NCBI RefSeq assembly: GCF_000686725.1
Contig: NZ_JMLK01000013.1
Span: 1-64,000, forward strand
Reading direction: 5' to 3'
Length of the DNA: 64,000 bases
From: Clostridium akagii DSM 12554
Lineage (GTDB): Bacteria > Bacillota > Clostridia > Clostridiales > Clostridiaceae
Numbering within the stretch: the stretch's first letter is position 1; every line of letters starts with the position of its first letter. Below the pieces are notes generated by a model, which was not told the origin of the DNA, made no database searches, and saw only the letters and a program-made list of their open reading frames with translations. Both the position numbers and the translations under genes were made by a program. Shown here piece by piece: positions 9,348 to 17,839 of the stretch.

Positions 9348-9564
9348 AATAATAACCTCCTTTTCTCCACCTTACTGCTGTAAATTGTCACATTTGCTAA
9401 AGAATGTTTCACTTAATTATCGAGATTTAATCTTTTTTATAAAGTGCCTTTGGTGGATTCAAATCAATATAAGTTTGCTAACCCACAGTATTCACCGGAT
9501 TATTTTACATTTGTACCGTATCCGGTTATTGTATCCCCTGCATCTTTCCATTCATACATCTATA

Positions 9565-9801
9565 TTAACTGTTGGCACCAATATAGCTTAATATCAATAA
9601 GCTAACTAATATAAATAAAACTATTGATATTAAAATCCTTGCTACCAGATTAAATACTGAATTTTTCCACATATTAAACAAACCATATGGCCAAAATATT
9701 ATAAGAGCAATTACTGCATATAATGGATTGGATTGTGTTGCTTTTATTCTCATTTTTTTTAATTCTTTTGCTGTTAATCTTCTTTCCTTATTGTTTTCCA
9801 T
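9565..9801 (-). CDS. Small two-helix membrane protein
   Basis: 78 residues: a charged N-terminus (ENNKERRLTAKELKKMRIK), then two hydrophobic segments around residues 27-43 and 50-74. The family is not recognised. It lies downstream of the next gene (9829-10209) with a 27-nt gap on the same strand, so the two are probably cotranscribed at the tail of the type VII region. A role as envelope or immunity-type protein is possible but unsupported. Confidence 0.55.
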   Translation of the reverse strand: MENNKERRLTAKELKKMRIKATQSNPLYAVIALIIFWPYGLFNMWKNSVFNLVARILISIVLFILVSLLILSYIGANS

Positions 9802-9828
9802 GTTTTGGCCTCGTTTTATTGCTTATTT

Positions 9829-10209
9829 TTATTTCAATAATTGTCCTAGTAGCTTAATCCCGAATATTATAATTAAAATAATATAAATAAAGTTTTTGGC
9901 CTTTGATTCAGTTTTTATAAATTCGTTATATTCCTCTAATGTTATCTCACCTGAATTATATTTTTCTTCCATCTCTTTATTCATTGCATTTACTCTTTTT
10001 CTATTTTTTATGCTGTATACAATAATAAAAATAAACCAAACAACAAATAGTATGCCTGCGAAAATACTTGCAGCATCCATTGGTAATGCTACAAATCCTA
10101 TTATTATAAGCGCAATAATACCTACTAAGCTTAACCCAACAACTTTTAGTGATTCTATATAATTTTTCTTTACTTCATCTTTTATCTTTTTTTTCATTTC
10201 TTCATTCAT
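9829..10209 (-). CDS. Small membrane protein with SHOCT-like segment
   Basis: 126 residues. Two membrane helices (about 20-42 and 47-67) are followed by a charged segment containing YNSGEITLEEYNEFIK, which resembles the short oligomerisation helix called SHOCT, and then a last helix near residues 106-122. No specific family is recognised. It is the upstream partner of the 78-residue membrane protein and lies on the same strand as the type VII secretion genes. Confidence 0.6.
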   Translation of the reverse strand: MNEEMKKKIKDEVKKNYIESLKVVGLSLVGIIALIIIGFVALPMDAASIFAGILFVVWFIFIIVYSIKNRKRVNAMNKEMEEKYNSGEITLEEYNEFIKTESKAKNFIYIILIIIFGIKLLGQLLK

Positions 10210-10573
10210 TTTTTATCCCCTAATGTCTAATTTTTAATATTATATTTAAATATCCACCTGAAATACTTCTAACTATAAAACCAACCATTAAATTACTAAG
10301 AATATATATTACAGTTGTGTAAACTATCATTGGTATCATTGTCTAATATGGTGACTTTTCACAATTCTTAAATCTAAATTGACCCCTTATTGTCATTAAT
10401 GGATCCTTAGTCCAATAGATTAAGTTTTCGTTATTAAACTGATAAAACTCGACTATTTATGATTACAACATTATTGTTTATTTTTATGTTATAGCTCGTA
10501 TCTAAATCTATCATTAGACTTATTATTTGTCATAACACCTAATCTACCAAATGTTTTTTATATCCAAACTTTT
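10210..10573 (-). other. Gene-poor stretch, left end of the duplicated cassette
   Basis: No convincing gene. From about 10519 the sequence aligns with 15294 onward, so the right end of this gap is the 3' flank of the duplicated immunity-gene unit. A 39-codon minus-strand ORF (10220-10339, MIPMIVYTTVIYILSN...) is hydrophobic but has no ribosome site and may be a remnant of a membrane gene. Confidence 0.4.
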
Positions 10574-11062
10574 CTATTTTTTCTCTAAAATATTCTCTAT
10601 TATTAGAAACATTATACTAATAACAATTGCCAGTACAACAAATATTCTAACCAATAACATTTGCCCTAAAAAAAGACTCATTGATGCAATTAATATTGCT
10701 GTAATTATTATAGTGTTTTTAGTTTTATTCAATATAGTTTTTTTATCTGTATTAATAACTCCTATTCTTATTAGTGTCGCTACAATTACTCCGCCAAATG
10801 CATATGTCATAACCGCAAAGAACAAAATAATTAGAATTATAATTATTGGAGATTCCTTTTTAGCACCTATTTGACCTGTGTTAATAAATCTACAAATAAA
10901 TAAATATGCAGTAAAAATTATTATACAATATACATACATAATCAAAAATGTCCAGTTTGGTACTTTTTCCTCTGTAGGAATCTGCGATTGTCCTTTTAAC
11001 ATCTCAAATGGCTTTTTTGACCAGTATTTTATATTTTCTAAATTAAATTCCCTTCTATCCAT
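10574..11062 (-). CDS. Orphan candidate immunity protein, multi-TM (paralogue of 15352-15840)
   Basis: 162 residues starting MDRREFNLENIKYW, then a short cytosolic segment with GQSQIPTEEKVPNW and four hydrophobic segments (about residues 38-60, 71-100, 115-135, 138-157). It is homologous over its whole length to the protein at 15352-15840. That paralogue lies directly downstream of an intact LXG toxin. This one lies directly downstream of the decayed remains of an LXG gene. The positional match suggests an immunity protein kept after loss of its toxin. The function is inferred from context, because no characterised family was recognised. Confidence 0.6.
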   Translation of the reverse strand: MDRREFNLENIKYWSKKPFEMLKGQSQIPTEEKVPNWTFLIMYVYCIIIFTAYLFICRFINTGQIGAKKESPIIIILIILFFAVMTYAFGGVIVATLIRIGVINTDKKTILNKTKNTIIITAILIASMSLFLGQMLLVRIFVVLAIVISIMFLIIENILEKK

Positions 11063-11084
11063 AATTTTACCTCTTTCTTATTTG

Positions 11085-11280
11085 TATATTTTAGCCGTAT
11101 CGAAAATATTTTCCTTAGCTAATTTGCCTTTCCCACTGCCTTCAAACCTGCTAGGCATTCAGTCAATTTAATATCATTAGCAAGATTTTCGAATAATAAT
11201 TTAAACCCGACTTTGCTGCATTAGGTGCTTTTTCTAGGGTGATTCTGTCAGAATCGATATTTTTTATACCATTTATAGCC
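11085..11280 (-). pseudogene. Remnant of an LXG toxin gene
   Basis: This stretch aligns with 15892-15902 joined to about 16125-16280 inside the intact LXG gene, including the shared ATATTTTTTATACCATTT block. About 220 bp near the 3' end and almost all of the N-terminal half are missing, and the frame is broken. It is a deletion-ridden copy of the intact toxin. Confidence 0.8.
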
Positions 11281-11450
11281 TAATGCTTTATTTATTTTCT
11301 GAAAATGATCTGCATACTTACTTATATTAGTTATTGTATCTGTTACTAAATCCTACATAAACTTTTCTTGGGTAGTTCCATAAAATACTCTTATATCCAT
11401 TTATTCTCTGAACCATAGCATTTATATTATTTGATCTGACATTAATATCA
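11281..11450 (-). pseudogene. Remnant of a WXG100 gene (copy of 17085-17384)
   Basis: The sequence aligns with 17152-17400: 'TGATCTGCATACTTACTTAT', then the stretch ending at the WKG region, then the 5' end with ATTTGATCTGACATTAATAT. Internal deletions remove the WXG motif region and about 57 bp near the start, so no functional protein can be made. Confidence 0.8.
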
Positions 11451-11479
11451 TCCCTACTTTTTCTTAATATTTGAAAAAA

Positions 11480-11501
11480 TGAAGCCATTTCAATGGCTTC
11501 A
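11480..11501 (-). terminator. Perfect 10-bp hairpin retained in the decayed cassette
   Basis: TGAAGCCATT-TC-AATGGCTTCA corresponds to the hairpin at 17415-17443 in the intact copy. On the minus strand it is followed by a T-rich run (A-run at 11474-11479 on plus). The stem is more perfect here than in the intact cassette. Confidence 0.6.
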
Positions 11502-11613
11502 TCATTTGTTTCATTGTTATCCTATGACAAGCATCCCTATCATAATGCTTGTCACTGGATAACGATTTCTAACCATCAAAGATACTAACAACTCTATTAA
11601 TATCAATTAACTA

Positions 11614-11714
11614 TTAGTAATTTGATTCTGTGTTTCTGAATTTTGTTGCTTGTTGTTTTAACTCTGTGAATATCTGTGCAAGTAATTGTACATATCCTGT
11701 CATTGTCTTGCTCA
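11614..11714 (-). pseudogene. C-terminal remnant of a WXG100 gene (copy of 17563-17835)
   Basis: The minus strand reads KTMTGYVQLLAQIFTELKQQ and on to a TAA. It differs from the end of the intact WXG100 protein at only two of 31 codons. Homology stops abruptly at 11714, so the 5' two thirds including the WNG motif are missing. The near-identity indicates a recent duplication followed by rapid deletion. Confidence 0.85.
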
Positions 11715-11871
11715 TCACAAATACCTTTTACCACTTTATATATTTAAAAATCAAATCCAATAAAACTTCATATTTTATTTTCTCTATGTAAACGTAACAA
11801 ATAGACTTAATTATTGCTCATAAGCTATTTTAAATTTATTATCTCTAGTTCATTCATCTATTCCAACTTCC

Positions 11872-12186
11872 TTACGCCTTTAGAATAGCACCGATTGATA
11901 ACGGAGAAGACCCATCACTTGCATCTGTTTGTTGAAACATTGCCACTATTTGAGCTAAGCTATTACCTAGTTTTGAAAAGTGTTCTACGTAGGCATTTAA
12001 ATTATTTACTGTCTGGGAATTCAATTCTTCCACAAATTTATTTTTTGAATCTCCTACCCATGAAGTACTTAGTTCATTAACGTATCCATTTATTCTATTT
12101 AACATATCAGTTATTTCTTGTGATTCATTTAAAAAATTATTTGCTACTTGCTGAACTACATCTGATTGCATCTTTATCTCGTACAT
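11872..12186 (-). CDS. WXG100-family protein
   Basis: 104 residues in the helix-turn-helix hairpin layout of Esx proteins, with the turn motif SWVGD at about residue 43. Heptad-like helices flank it and a 15-residue Ser/Ala tail follows. WXG100 proteins are secreted as dimers by type VII systems or act as targeting partners for LXG toxins. It follows another WXG100 gene by 25 nt. The start has a GGGGTGAG site. Its former downstream partner was probably the now-decayed LXG cassette. Confidence 0.88.
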   Translation of the reverse strand: MYEIKMQSDVVQQVANNFLNESQEITDMLNRINGYVNELSTSWVGDSKNKFVEELNSQTVNNLNAYVEHFSKLGNSLAQIVAMFQQTDASDGSSPLSIGAILKA

Positions 12187-12211
12187 AACTTCTCACCCCT
12201 CTTAATCCCTT

Positions 12212-12526
12212 TTAAGATTCATCAGCACTTTTTAGTGTACTTACCGCTTTACTTAGTTCGGTAGCTGCACTACTTAAATTAGTTGTATAACTGGTTATTG
12301 TGTTTTTCCAATTATTGTACTTTCCGTTAAATGCATCTGCCGCACTACCATCCCAATTAGCATCAATGCTACTTACAATTCCATTTAATTTACTCGATAT
12401 ATCTGTTGATTTAATACTAAGAGCTTTGAATTTTGCTGCTAATTTATTAAGCTTATCTGTATCTACTTTGATTGTAGCATCTTGTTTAGCTTGTCCTTGA
12501 GCTAAAGAAATATCCGTAATATCCAT
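12212..12526 (-). CDS. WXG100-family protein
   Basis: 104 residues. The turn motif is NWDGSAADAF at about residues 58-67, with amphipathic helices on both sides and KAVSTLKSADES at the C-terminus. It has a longer N-terminus than a standard Esx protein (about 18 extra residues). The ATG has a GAGGTG site. It is paired with 11872-12186 on the same strand, as in other Esx/LXG cassettes where two small helical proteins precede the toxin. Confidence 0.88.
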   Translation of the reverse strand: MDITDISLAQGQAKQDATIKVDTDKLNKLAAKFKALSIKSTDISSKLNGIVSSIDANWDGSAADAFNGKYNNWKNTITSYTTNLSSAATELSKAVSTLKSADES

Positions 12527-12554
12527 ACTTTACACCTCTTTTGAAATATAATAT

Positions 12555-13886
12555 TTAATATATAAGTTTTCCTAGCAGTTCATCTTTTTCTATCTTTAAC
12601 TTAAAACCATTATCACTTTTTATACATTGTTTTATGCTAGCTATAGCCTTATCTTCACTATTGTTAAGTAAATAAAATTTAGCTCTTAGGTAATATCCTT
12701 CTGCGTAGTCTGAATCCAATTTTAGCGCATAATCATATGCTTTTTCTGCCTCTACAATATTTCCTAAAAACATATAAAGTTCTCCCTTTAAGGCATAAAA
12801 CTCTGGATTTTCTTCTGACATTTCTATCAATTGATCATAATATTCCAGACCACTTTCACAGGCTGTTTTTAGATTTTTATTGTCTTCTAAATATTTATAA
12901 GCTATTGCTAAATTGTATGGTGCTCTTGCCAGGCTAGAATACTGTTTTGACTTATCCTTTTTCAAGAGTAAATCATAACATTCAGCTGCTTCTTTGTATC
13001 TCTTTTGGCTTATTAGAAGTTCACCTTTAAATATGTAGGCCTTGAAAAAATCATTTTTAATTTGTATAGCTAAACCATAACATTCCAATGCTTTTTCATA
13101 TTCATTTAAGCTATTATATGATTGTCCCTTTCTAACATATATACCTGGGTTATCATCCTCTACTATAATCGCTTTATCAAACCACTTTATTGCTTCCTCA
13201 TCTTCTTCACATGTATGTAGTATTACTGCCTTGTTTAAATATCCGATTGAAAGTTCAGGACTAATTTTTATAACCATGTCTAAATACTCTAGTGCATGTT
13301 TATAAAATCCTATTTTGTTATAAACCTGCGCTATTTTTAAGTAAGGCTCCACATCATCTTCCCTTACTTTTGCTAGATTCTTATAAGTGTCTATGGCATC
13401 TTTATACAATCCTATATTCTCTTCCACTCTTGCTTTTGAATAATATGCATCAAAATACTTGTTGTCCACCTCTATAAGTTCAGCATAACCTTTTATTGCA
13501 TTACTATATTCCTTCATTTTTTCATATGACAATGCCTTATTGTAATATGATGTCTTGTAATTCTTATTAATATTTATTACCTCTTCATACAACTTTATAG
13601 CATCCTTATATCTGCCTTTGGAAAACATTATATTTCCCTTTTCACTTAATACAAAGTCATCTTTAGGGTTAACCTTAAGTGCCATGTTGAAATATTCTAA
13701 TGCTTCATCCAACTTTTTTAATCTAATAAATGATGCAGCTATATTTATTAGTGCCCCAAAATTATTTTCATCAAGTAGTAATACTTTTTGAAAATATTTA
13801 ATCGCCCCGTTAAACTTCTCTATAAGATTCAAATTATAACCCATTTTCATGTATTTTAATTTTATATCGACTTCATTTTTATTCAT
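12555..13886 (-). CDS. TPR-repeat protein 1
   Basis: 443 residues made almost wholly of tetratricopeptide repeats (about eleven 34-residue units with the A-x3-Y...A...P pattern, for example NFGALINIAASFIRLKKLDE). There is no signal peptide or membrane helix, so it is cytosolic. It is paralogous to the neighbouring gene 13948-15279. Start 13886 is preferred over an upstream codon because GTGAGG lies 6 nt before it. Its place inside the type VII array suggests an adaptor or chaperone for substrates; this is inferred from context only. Confidence 0.8.
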   Translation of the reverse strand: MNKNEVDIKLKYMKMGYNLNLIEKFNGAIKYFQKVLLLDENNFGALINIAASFIRLKKLDEALEYFNMALKVNPKDDFVLSEKGNIMFSKGRYKDAIKLYEEVININKNYKTSYYNKALSYEKMKEYSNAIKGYAELIEVDNKYFDAYYSKARVEENIGLYKDAIDTYKNLAKVREDDVEPYLKIAQVYNKIGFYKHALEYLDMVIKISPELSIGYLNKAVILHTCEEDEEAIKWFDKAIIVEDDNPGIYVRKGQSYNSLNEYEKALECYGLAIQIKNDFFKAYIFKGELLISQKRYKEAAECYDLLLKKDKSKQYSSLARAPYNLAIAYKYLEDNKNLKTACESGLEYYDQLIEMSEENPEFYALKGELYMFLGNIVEAEKAYDYALKLDSDYAEGYYLRAKFYLLNNSEDKAIASIKQCIKSDNGFKLKIEKDELLGKLIY

Positions 13887-13947
13887 AAATACCTCACCCA
13901 TATTCTAAGCAAATTTTATATTTTTGAATCTATACTTTTATTAAATT

Positions 13948-15279
13948 TCATTTTTCTTTTGTGCAATTAATTACTTTATCAGCTTCAATTTTCTCTTTAT
14001 ACTTATTGTCAATTTCTATACATTTTTTTATGTCTCTTAATGCTTCATTAATTCTTTCTTCATGTATATAAAATTTAGCACGACGATAATACCACTCTGC
14101 ATATTCTGTATCTATATCTATAGCATAATCATAATATTCTTCTGCTTGTAGTTTTTCTCCTAAGTATTGAAGAAAATCTGCTTCAATTACATAAAATTCT
14201 GGTATTATCCGGAATGCAGATATTAATTTATTATAATAAACAATTCCCTGTTCACAAGCTTCTTTTGTTCCTTGAATATCCAATAAATATTTGTAAGCAA
14301 TAAATAAATTGTAAGGTGCTTTCGCATAAGAAGAGTAAACCATAGATTCATCATTTTGCATTAAAAATTTGTAACATCCAGCTGCCTCTTTATACTTTTT
14401 TAAACTCATTAATAGTTCACCTTTTAAGACATATGCTTTAAAATAATCTTTATTTAAATCTATTGCTTTGTCGTATTGCATTATTGAATTTTCATATTTT
14501 TCTAGATTTTTATATACATTTCCTTTATGACAATATATTTCTGGATTATCAATATCAAATTTTATTGCTTTATCAATACAAATCAATGCTTCATTGTACT
14601 TTCCATAACTATTCAATATCATACCCTTTGAAATATAACCTTCTGATTTATCTGGTATAAGTTCTATTACCTTCTCGGCATAATTTAAAGCGCGCTCATA
14701 CTTTCCCATTTTATTATAAATACCGGCTATATATAAATATGTAGTATACTCATCTGGCTTTAGTTGGATGACCTTGTTATAAGTTTCAATTGCTTCATCA
14801 TATTTTAATATTTTTTCCTCAATTCTGGCCTTTGAATAATATGCATCAATATACTTTCCATCAGTAAGTATAGCTAAGTCATAGCATCTTAAAGCTTCTT
14901 TATCATTATTCATTTGTTCTAAGGCTAGTCCTTTATTGAAATAAGCTATTACAAGTGTATTATTTCTAAATATTGCTCTATTATAATATTTTATTGCTTC
15001 ATCAAACTTTTCTTGTTTGAATAATATATTACCTTTTTCATTTAAAACAATTTCATTTGATGGATTATAACTCAAAGCCTTATCATAAGATGTAATAGCT
15101 TCATCCAATTTACCAATTTGTGATAGTGAAAATCCAATATTCACATAAGCTTCAAAATTTTCTTTATCAATAGCTAGGACTTTATAAAAATATTTCATAG
15201 CAGTTTCATATTTTCCAATTAAATTTAGGTTAACTCCCTCATTCATATATTTTATTTTTTTATCAACTTGAATCTCCAT
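13948..15279 (-). CDS. TPR-repeat protein 2
   Basis: 443 residues of tetratricopeptide repeats, equal in length and collinear with TPR protein 1, including the shared N-terminal pattern (KYMNEGVNLNLIGKYETAM) and a C-terminal block with YAEWYYRRAKFY. The tandem duplication is older than that of the LXG cassette, judging by the lower similarity. It lies between the candidate immunity gene and TPR 1 on the same strand. A GGGGTG site precedes the ATG. Confidence 0.8.
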   Translation of the reverse strand: MEIQVDKKIKYMNEGVNLNLIGKYETAMKYFYKVLAIDKENFEAYVNIGFSLSQIGKLDEAITSYDKALSYNPSNEIVLNEKGNILFKQEKFDEAIKYYNRAIFRNNTLVIAYFNKGLALEQMNNDKEALRCYDLAILTDGKYIDAYYSKARIEEKILKYDEAIETYNKVIQLKPDEYTTYLYIAGIYNKMGKYERALNYAEKVIELIPDKSEGYISKGMILNSYGKYNEALICIDKAIKFDIDNPEIYCHKGNVYKNLEKYENSIMQYDKAIDLNKDYFKAYVLKGELLMSLKKYKEAAGCYKFLMQNDESMVYSSYAKAPYNLFIAYKYLLDIQGTKEACEQGIVYYNKLISAFRIIPEFYVIEADFLQYLGEKLQAEEYYDYAIDIDTEYAEWYYRRAKFYIHEERINEALRDIKKCIEIDNKYKEKIEADKVINCTKEK

Positions 15280-15351
15280 ATATTCACCCCAACTTATTAT
15301 TTGTCATAACTCCTAATCTACCAAATAATCTTTTTTACATCCAAATTTTTT

Positions 15352-15840
15352 CTATTTTTTCTTTAAAATATTATCTATTATTAGAAACATTATATTAATA
15401 ACTATTACCAATACAATACATATTTCAACCAATACTTTTTGCCCTGTTAAAGAGCTCACTGATCCGAATAATATTACTAGCATTGTTATGGAATTTTTAA
15501 TTCTATTCAATATAGTTTTTTTATCTGTATTTATAACACCAATTCTTATTAATGTCGATGCAATTACTCCAAAAAAGCCATATGTCATAGCGCTAAAAAA
15601 CAAAATAACACCGATTTGAATTATAAGTGATTCCTGATTATCGCCTATTTTAGATGATTTAACAAATCTAATAGTATATAAATATATACTATAACTTATT
15701 ATGGAATAAACATACATAATCAAAACCGTCCAGTTTGGTACTTTTTCCTTAGTAGCAATCTTCGATTGTCCTTTTATCATTTCTATTGGATTTTTTGCCC
15801 AATATTTTATATTCTCTAAATTAAATTCCCTTCTGTCCAT
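15352..15840 (-). CDS. Candidate LXG-immunity membrane protein
   Basis: 162 residues with MDRREFNLENIKYW at the N-terminus and four hydrophobic segments. It begins 54 nt after the LXG toxin gene, the position in which immunity genes normally sit. Its paralogue (10574-11062) keeps the same position relative to a decayed toxin copy. The toxin has a glycine-rich hydrophobic segment, and membrane-acting LXG toxins are typically countered by multi-TM immunity proteins, so a membrane immunity role is reasonable. No named domain was recognised. Confidence 0.65.
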   Translation of the reverse strand: MDRREFNLENIKYWAKNPIEMIKGQSKIATKEKVPNWTVLIMYVYSIISYSIYLYTIRFVKSSKIGDNQESLIIQIGVILFFSAMTYGFFGVIASTLIRIGVINTDKKTILNRIKNSITMLVILFGSVSSLTGQKVLVEICIVLVIVINIMFLIIDNILKKK

Positions 15841-15893
15841 AATTTCACCCCTTCCTTGTTTGTATATTTTAAGAGAAACTAGAATGTTTTTAG

Positions 15894-17063
15894 TTAATTT
15901 GCTCCATAATTTGAGAAAAATTGTTTTGTTGGATTCCAGGTTGATAGATCACTCAAAAGTGATGCTGGTCTAATTGCCTGTCCAAGTTTTTCTGACCTTT
16001 CTGGAATCTCCCAATAATCATAGCCAAATTTAATTGCTGCTTTTACATTGTTTCCACCTTTAACTTCCCCATAAACATACCCGACGCTGTCTTTTACTTC
16101 TTTTGCCATAGAAATATAATTTGCCTTTGCCACTGCCTTCAAACCTTTGGGAAACTCAGTAACTTTAGCATCATTGGCAAGATTTTTCCAATAGTAACTT
16201 AAACCCGACCCTACTACTTTCCCAGCCTTTTCTAGCGTAATTCCATCCGAAGCAATATTTTTTATACCATTTATAGCCTCTGGTACATTTTTAATTGCTG
16301 ATACAATACCTTTTGGATTTGCAAAAATAGATATAGCTGAAAGTGTGCTTTCTACACCACCATAAAAGTTTTTTACATCTCCATCACTAACTTCCTTACC
16401 TTCAGACATTTGCATTGCATATTTATAGCCCACATCTCTTAGAGGATTAAATTTATCCTTACTTACAAAATTTTCATAAACATCTGAAAGTCCATGTACC
16501 AACAAAGCCACTCCTATCACTGCAGCAAAGAATCCTCCACCTCCAGCAAGTACTAGTAGCCCTCCCGCGACTGTGAGCACTGCCTGAACCTTAGGATTTC
16601 CAAAGAATTCACTAACATTATCCCAAAGTGACTTAGGCTCTTCCCTCTTAAACGTATCACTTTCTGTATCCTTTGCTTTTTTCCCCAGTTCCACGAAATC
16701 ACTTTTCACTTCATTTTTCACATTTGCCTGCTGACTACTAAAAAACGCTTTTGCATGTTCTGGGTCTGTATATATTTGCGCCATATTATTTCCTACCCTA
16801 GAATCTAGTTCTGTAAATAAACTCACTGCATTACTTACTATAGCACTGATTTCTGTTATTCCTGCACTGACCTTTTGCCCCTTGCCATAACAATCAAACA
16901 TAACATCAGATGCATGTTTTGCAGATTTCCCTGTGGAGCTACTATCTAGTTCATTTACACTTGCCTTTATATCAGTTTGCATACTTTTTAGCTCAGTTAA
17001 TAATTGGCTTACTTGTTTTGCATATTGATTTAACTGTGATGAATTTAATAATATAGTTCCCAT
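15894..17063 (-). CDS. LXG-type polymorphic toxin with glycine-rich membrane segment
   Basis: 389 residues. Residues 1 to about 130 form a helical LXG-like domain (MGTILLNSSQLNQYAKQVSQ, a repeated LxG/heptad pattern) that targets the protein to type VII secretion. Residues about 156-198 are a glycine-rich hydrophobic stretch (LTVAGGLLVLAGGGGFF, then LLVHGLSDVYENF) suggestive of a glycine-zipper pore former. The remaining C-terminus has no recognised enzymatic motif. Two WXG100 genes lie just upstream and a membrane immunity candidate downstream, the standard LXG cassette. A GGAGGTG site precedes the ATG. The toxic mechanism is inferred. Confidence 0.75.
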   Translation of the reverse strand: MGTILLNSSQLNQYAKQVSQLLTELKSMQTDIKASVNELDSSSTGKSAKHASDVMFDCYGKGQKVSAGITEISAIVSNAVSLFTELDSRVGNNMAQIYTDPEHAKAFFSSQQANVKNEVKSDFVELGKKAKDTESDTFKREEPKSLWDNVSEFFGNPKVQAVLTVAGGLLVLAGGGGFFAAVIGVALLVHGLSDVYENFVSKDKFNPLRDVGYKYAMQMSEGKEVSDGDVKNFYGGVESTLSAISIFANPKGIVSAIKNVPEAINGIKNIASDGITLEKAGKVVGSGLSYYWKNLANDAKVTEFPKGLKAVAKANYISMAKEVKDSVGYVYGEVKGGNNVKAAIKFGYDYWEIPERSEKLGQAIRPASLLSDLSTWNPTKQFFSNYGAN

Positions 17064-17084
17064 ATTTTCACCTCCAAAATTTTA

Positions 17085-17384
17085 TTAATCTATTTGCATT
17101 TTACTTGATAACTGTGTATCTGTATCCTGAAAAGAGTCTGCGATTTCAACTAGTGCTTTATTTATCTTCTCAAAATGATCTGCATACTTACTTATCTTAG
17201 TTATAGTATCTGTTTCTAAATCCTGCATAAACTTTTCTTGGGTGGTTCCTTTCCAGCTCTGATTTAAAGTACCTTTATATCCATTTATTCTCTGAACCAT
17301 AGCATTTATATTATTTGATTCCGAAGCAAATTTTGCTGCTGTAGCTTTTACTGACTCGCAATCAATTTTTATTTGATCTGACAT
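17085..17384 (-). CDS. WXG100-family protein
   Basis: 99 residues with the turn motif SWKGTTQEKF near residue 45 and a C-terminal QDTDTQL. The reading frame is open for another 30 codons upstream, but that stretch contains the terminator hairpin and has no ribosome site. ATG 17384 has AAGGAAGG about 9 nt upstream and is chosen. It starts the LXG cassette 21 nt before the toxin and is probably the toxin's targeting partner. Confidence 0.88.
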   Translation of the reverse strand: MSDQIKIDCESVKATAAKFASESNNINAMVQRINGYKGTLNQSWKGTTQEKFMQDLETDTITKISKYADHFEKINKALVEIADSFQDTDTQLSSKMQID

Positions 17385-17414
17385 TAATATCAGCCTTCCT
17401 TTTTCTAAATATTT

Positions 17415-17443
17415 GAAAAAATGAAGCCATTTCTGTGGCTTCA
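17415..17443 (-). terminator. Hairpin between two WXG100 genes (terminator or attenuator)
   Basis: TGAAGCCA (17422-17429) pairs with TGGCTTCA (17436-17443). On the minus strand the stem is followed by TTTTTT. It separates the core secretion operon from the LXG cassette and may lower toxin expression relative to the first WXG100 protein. Confidence 0.7.
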
Positions 17444-17469
17444 TCATCTGTCTCATCTTTAAATCCGAT

Positions 17470-17540
17470 GACAAGCATCCTTAGCATTGGACAATGCTTG
17501 TCACTGGATAACAATTTCTAAGCATCAAAGATGCTAAGAA
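17470..17540 (-). repeat. Two further inverted repeats in the WXG100 intergenic region
   Basis: GACAAGCAT (17470-17478) pairs with ATGCTTGTC (17494-17502). AGCATC-AAA-GATGCT (17521-17535) makes a second short hairpin. The first repeat is kept at 11526-11553 in the decayed cassette. They may be processing or regulatory RNA hairpins. Confidence 0.5.
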
Positions 17541-17562
17541 ATCTGTTAATGTCAAATAGCTA

Positions 17563-17835
17563 TTAGTAATTTGAGTCTGTATTTCTGAATTTTGTTGCTT
17601 GTTGTTTTAACTCTGTGGATATCTGTGCAAGTAATTGTACGTATCCTGTCATTGTCTTGCTCCATTGTTGATACTCGCCAAAGAATTTTGTTGCTGATAT
17701 ACCATTCCATTCTCCTTGTGCTTGTCCTATTCCTGATGCTAAGTTACTTACCATTTGTTGTGATTCTTCACTTGATTGTGAGAATTTTGCTGCTAAACTT
17801 TCTAGTTCTTCTGGAGTAATTTTTATTAATGACAT
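17563..17835 (-). CDS. WXG100-family protein, probable EsxA-type core substrate
   Basis: 90 residues with MSLIKITPEELESLAAKF at the start, the turn motif EWNGISATKFF near residue 45, and a compact length typical of EsxA. The N-terminal pattern closely resembles canonical EsxA/YukE proteins. It directly follows the EsaB/YukD gene. Start 17835 has GAGGTG 8 nt upstream; five extra codons upstream are in frame but lack a site. It is the first WXG100 gene after the secretion machinery and before the hairpin cluster. Confidence 0.9.
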   Translation of the reverse strand: MSLIKITPEELESLAAKFSQSSEESQQMVSNLASGIGQAQGEWNGISATKFFGEYQQWSKTMTGYVQLLAQISTELKQQATKFRNTDSNY

Positions 17836-17839
17836 TTTG

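Noticed and set aside
10220-10339. 39-codon hydrophobic minus-strand ORF as a gene
   Set aside because: No ribosome site, no similarity to neighbours, and located at the edge of a decayed duplication. Kept only as a possible remnant.
10551-10874. Plus-strand hydrophobic ORF opposite the orphan immunity gene
   Set aside because: It is a shadow: the minus-strand frame has a paralogue, a ribosome site and a conserved N-terminus.
17385-17474. N-terminal extension of the WXG100 gene at 17085-17384
   Set aside because: The extension would run through the terminator hairpin, has no ribosome site and would be alien to the WXG100 family.
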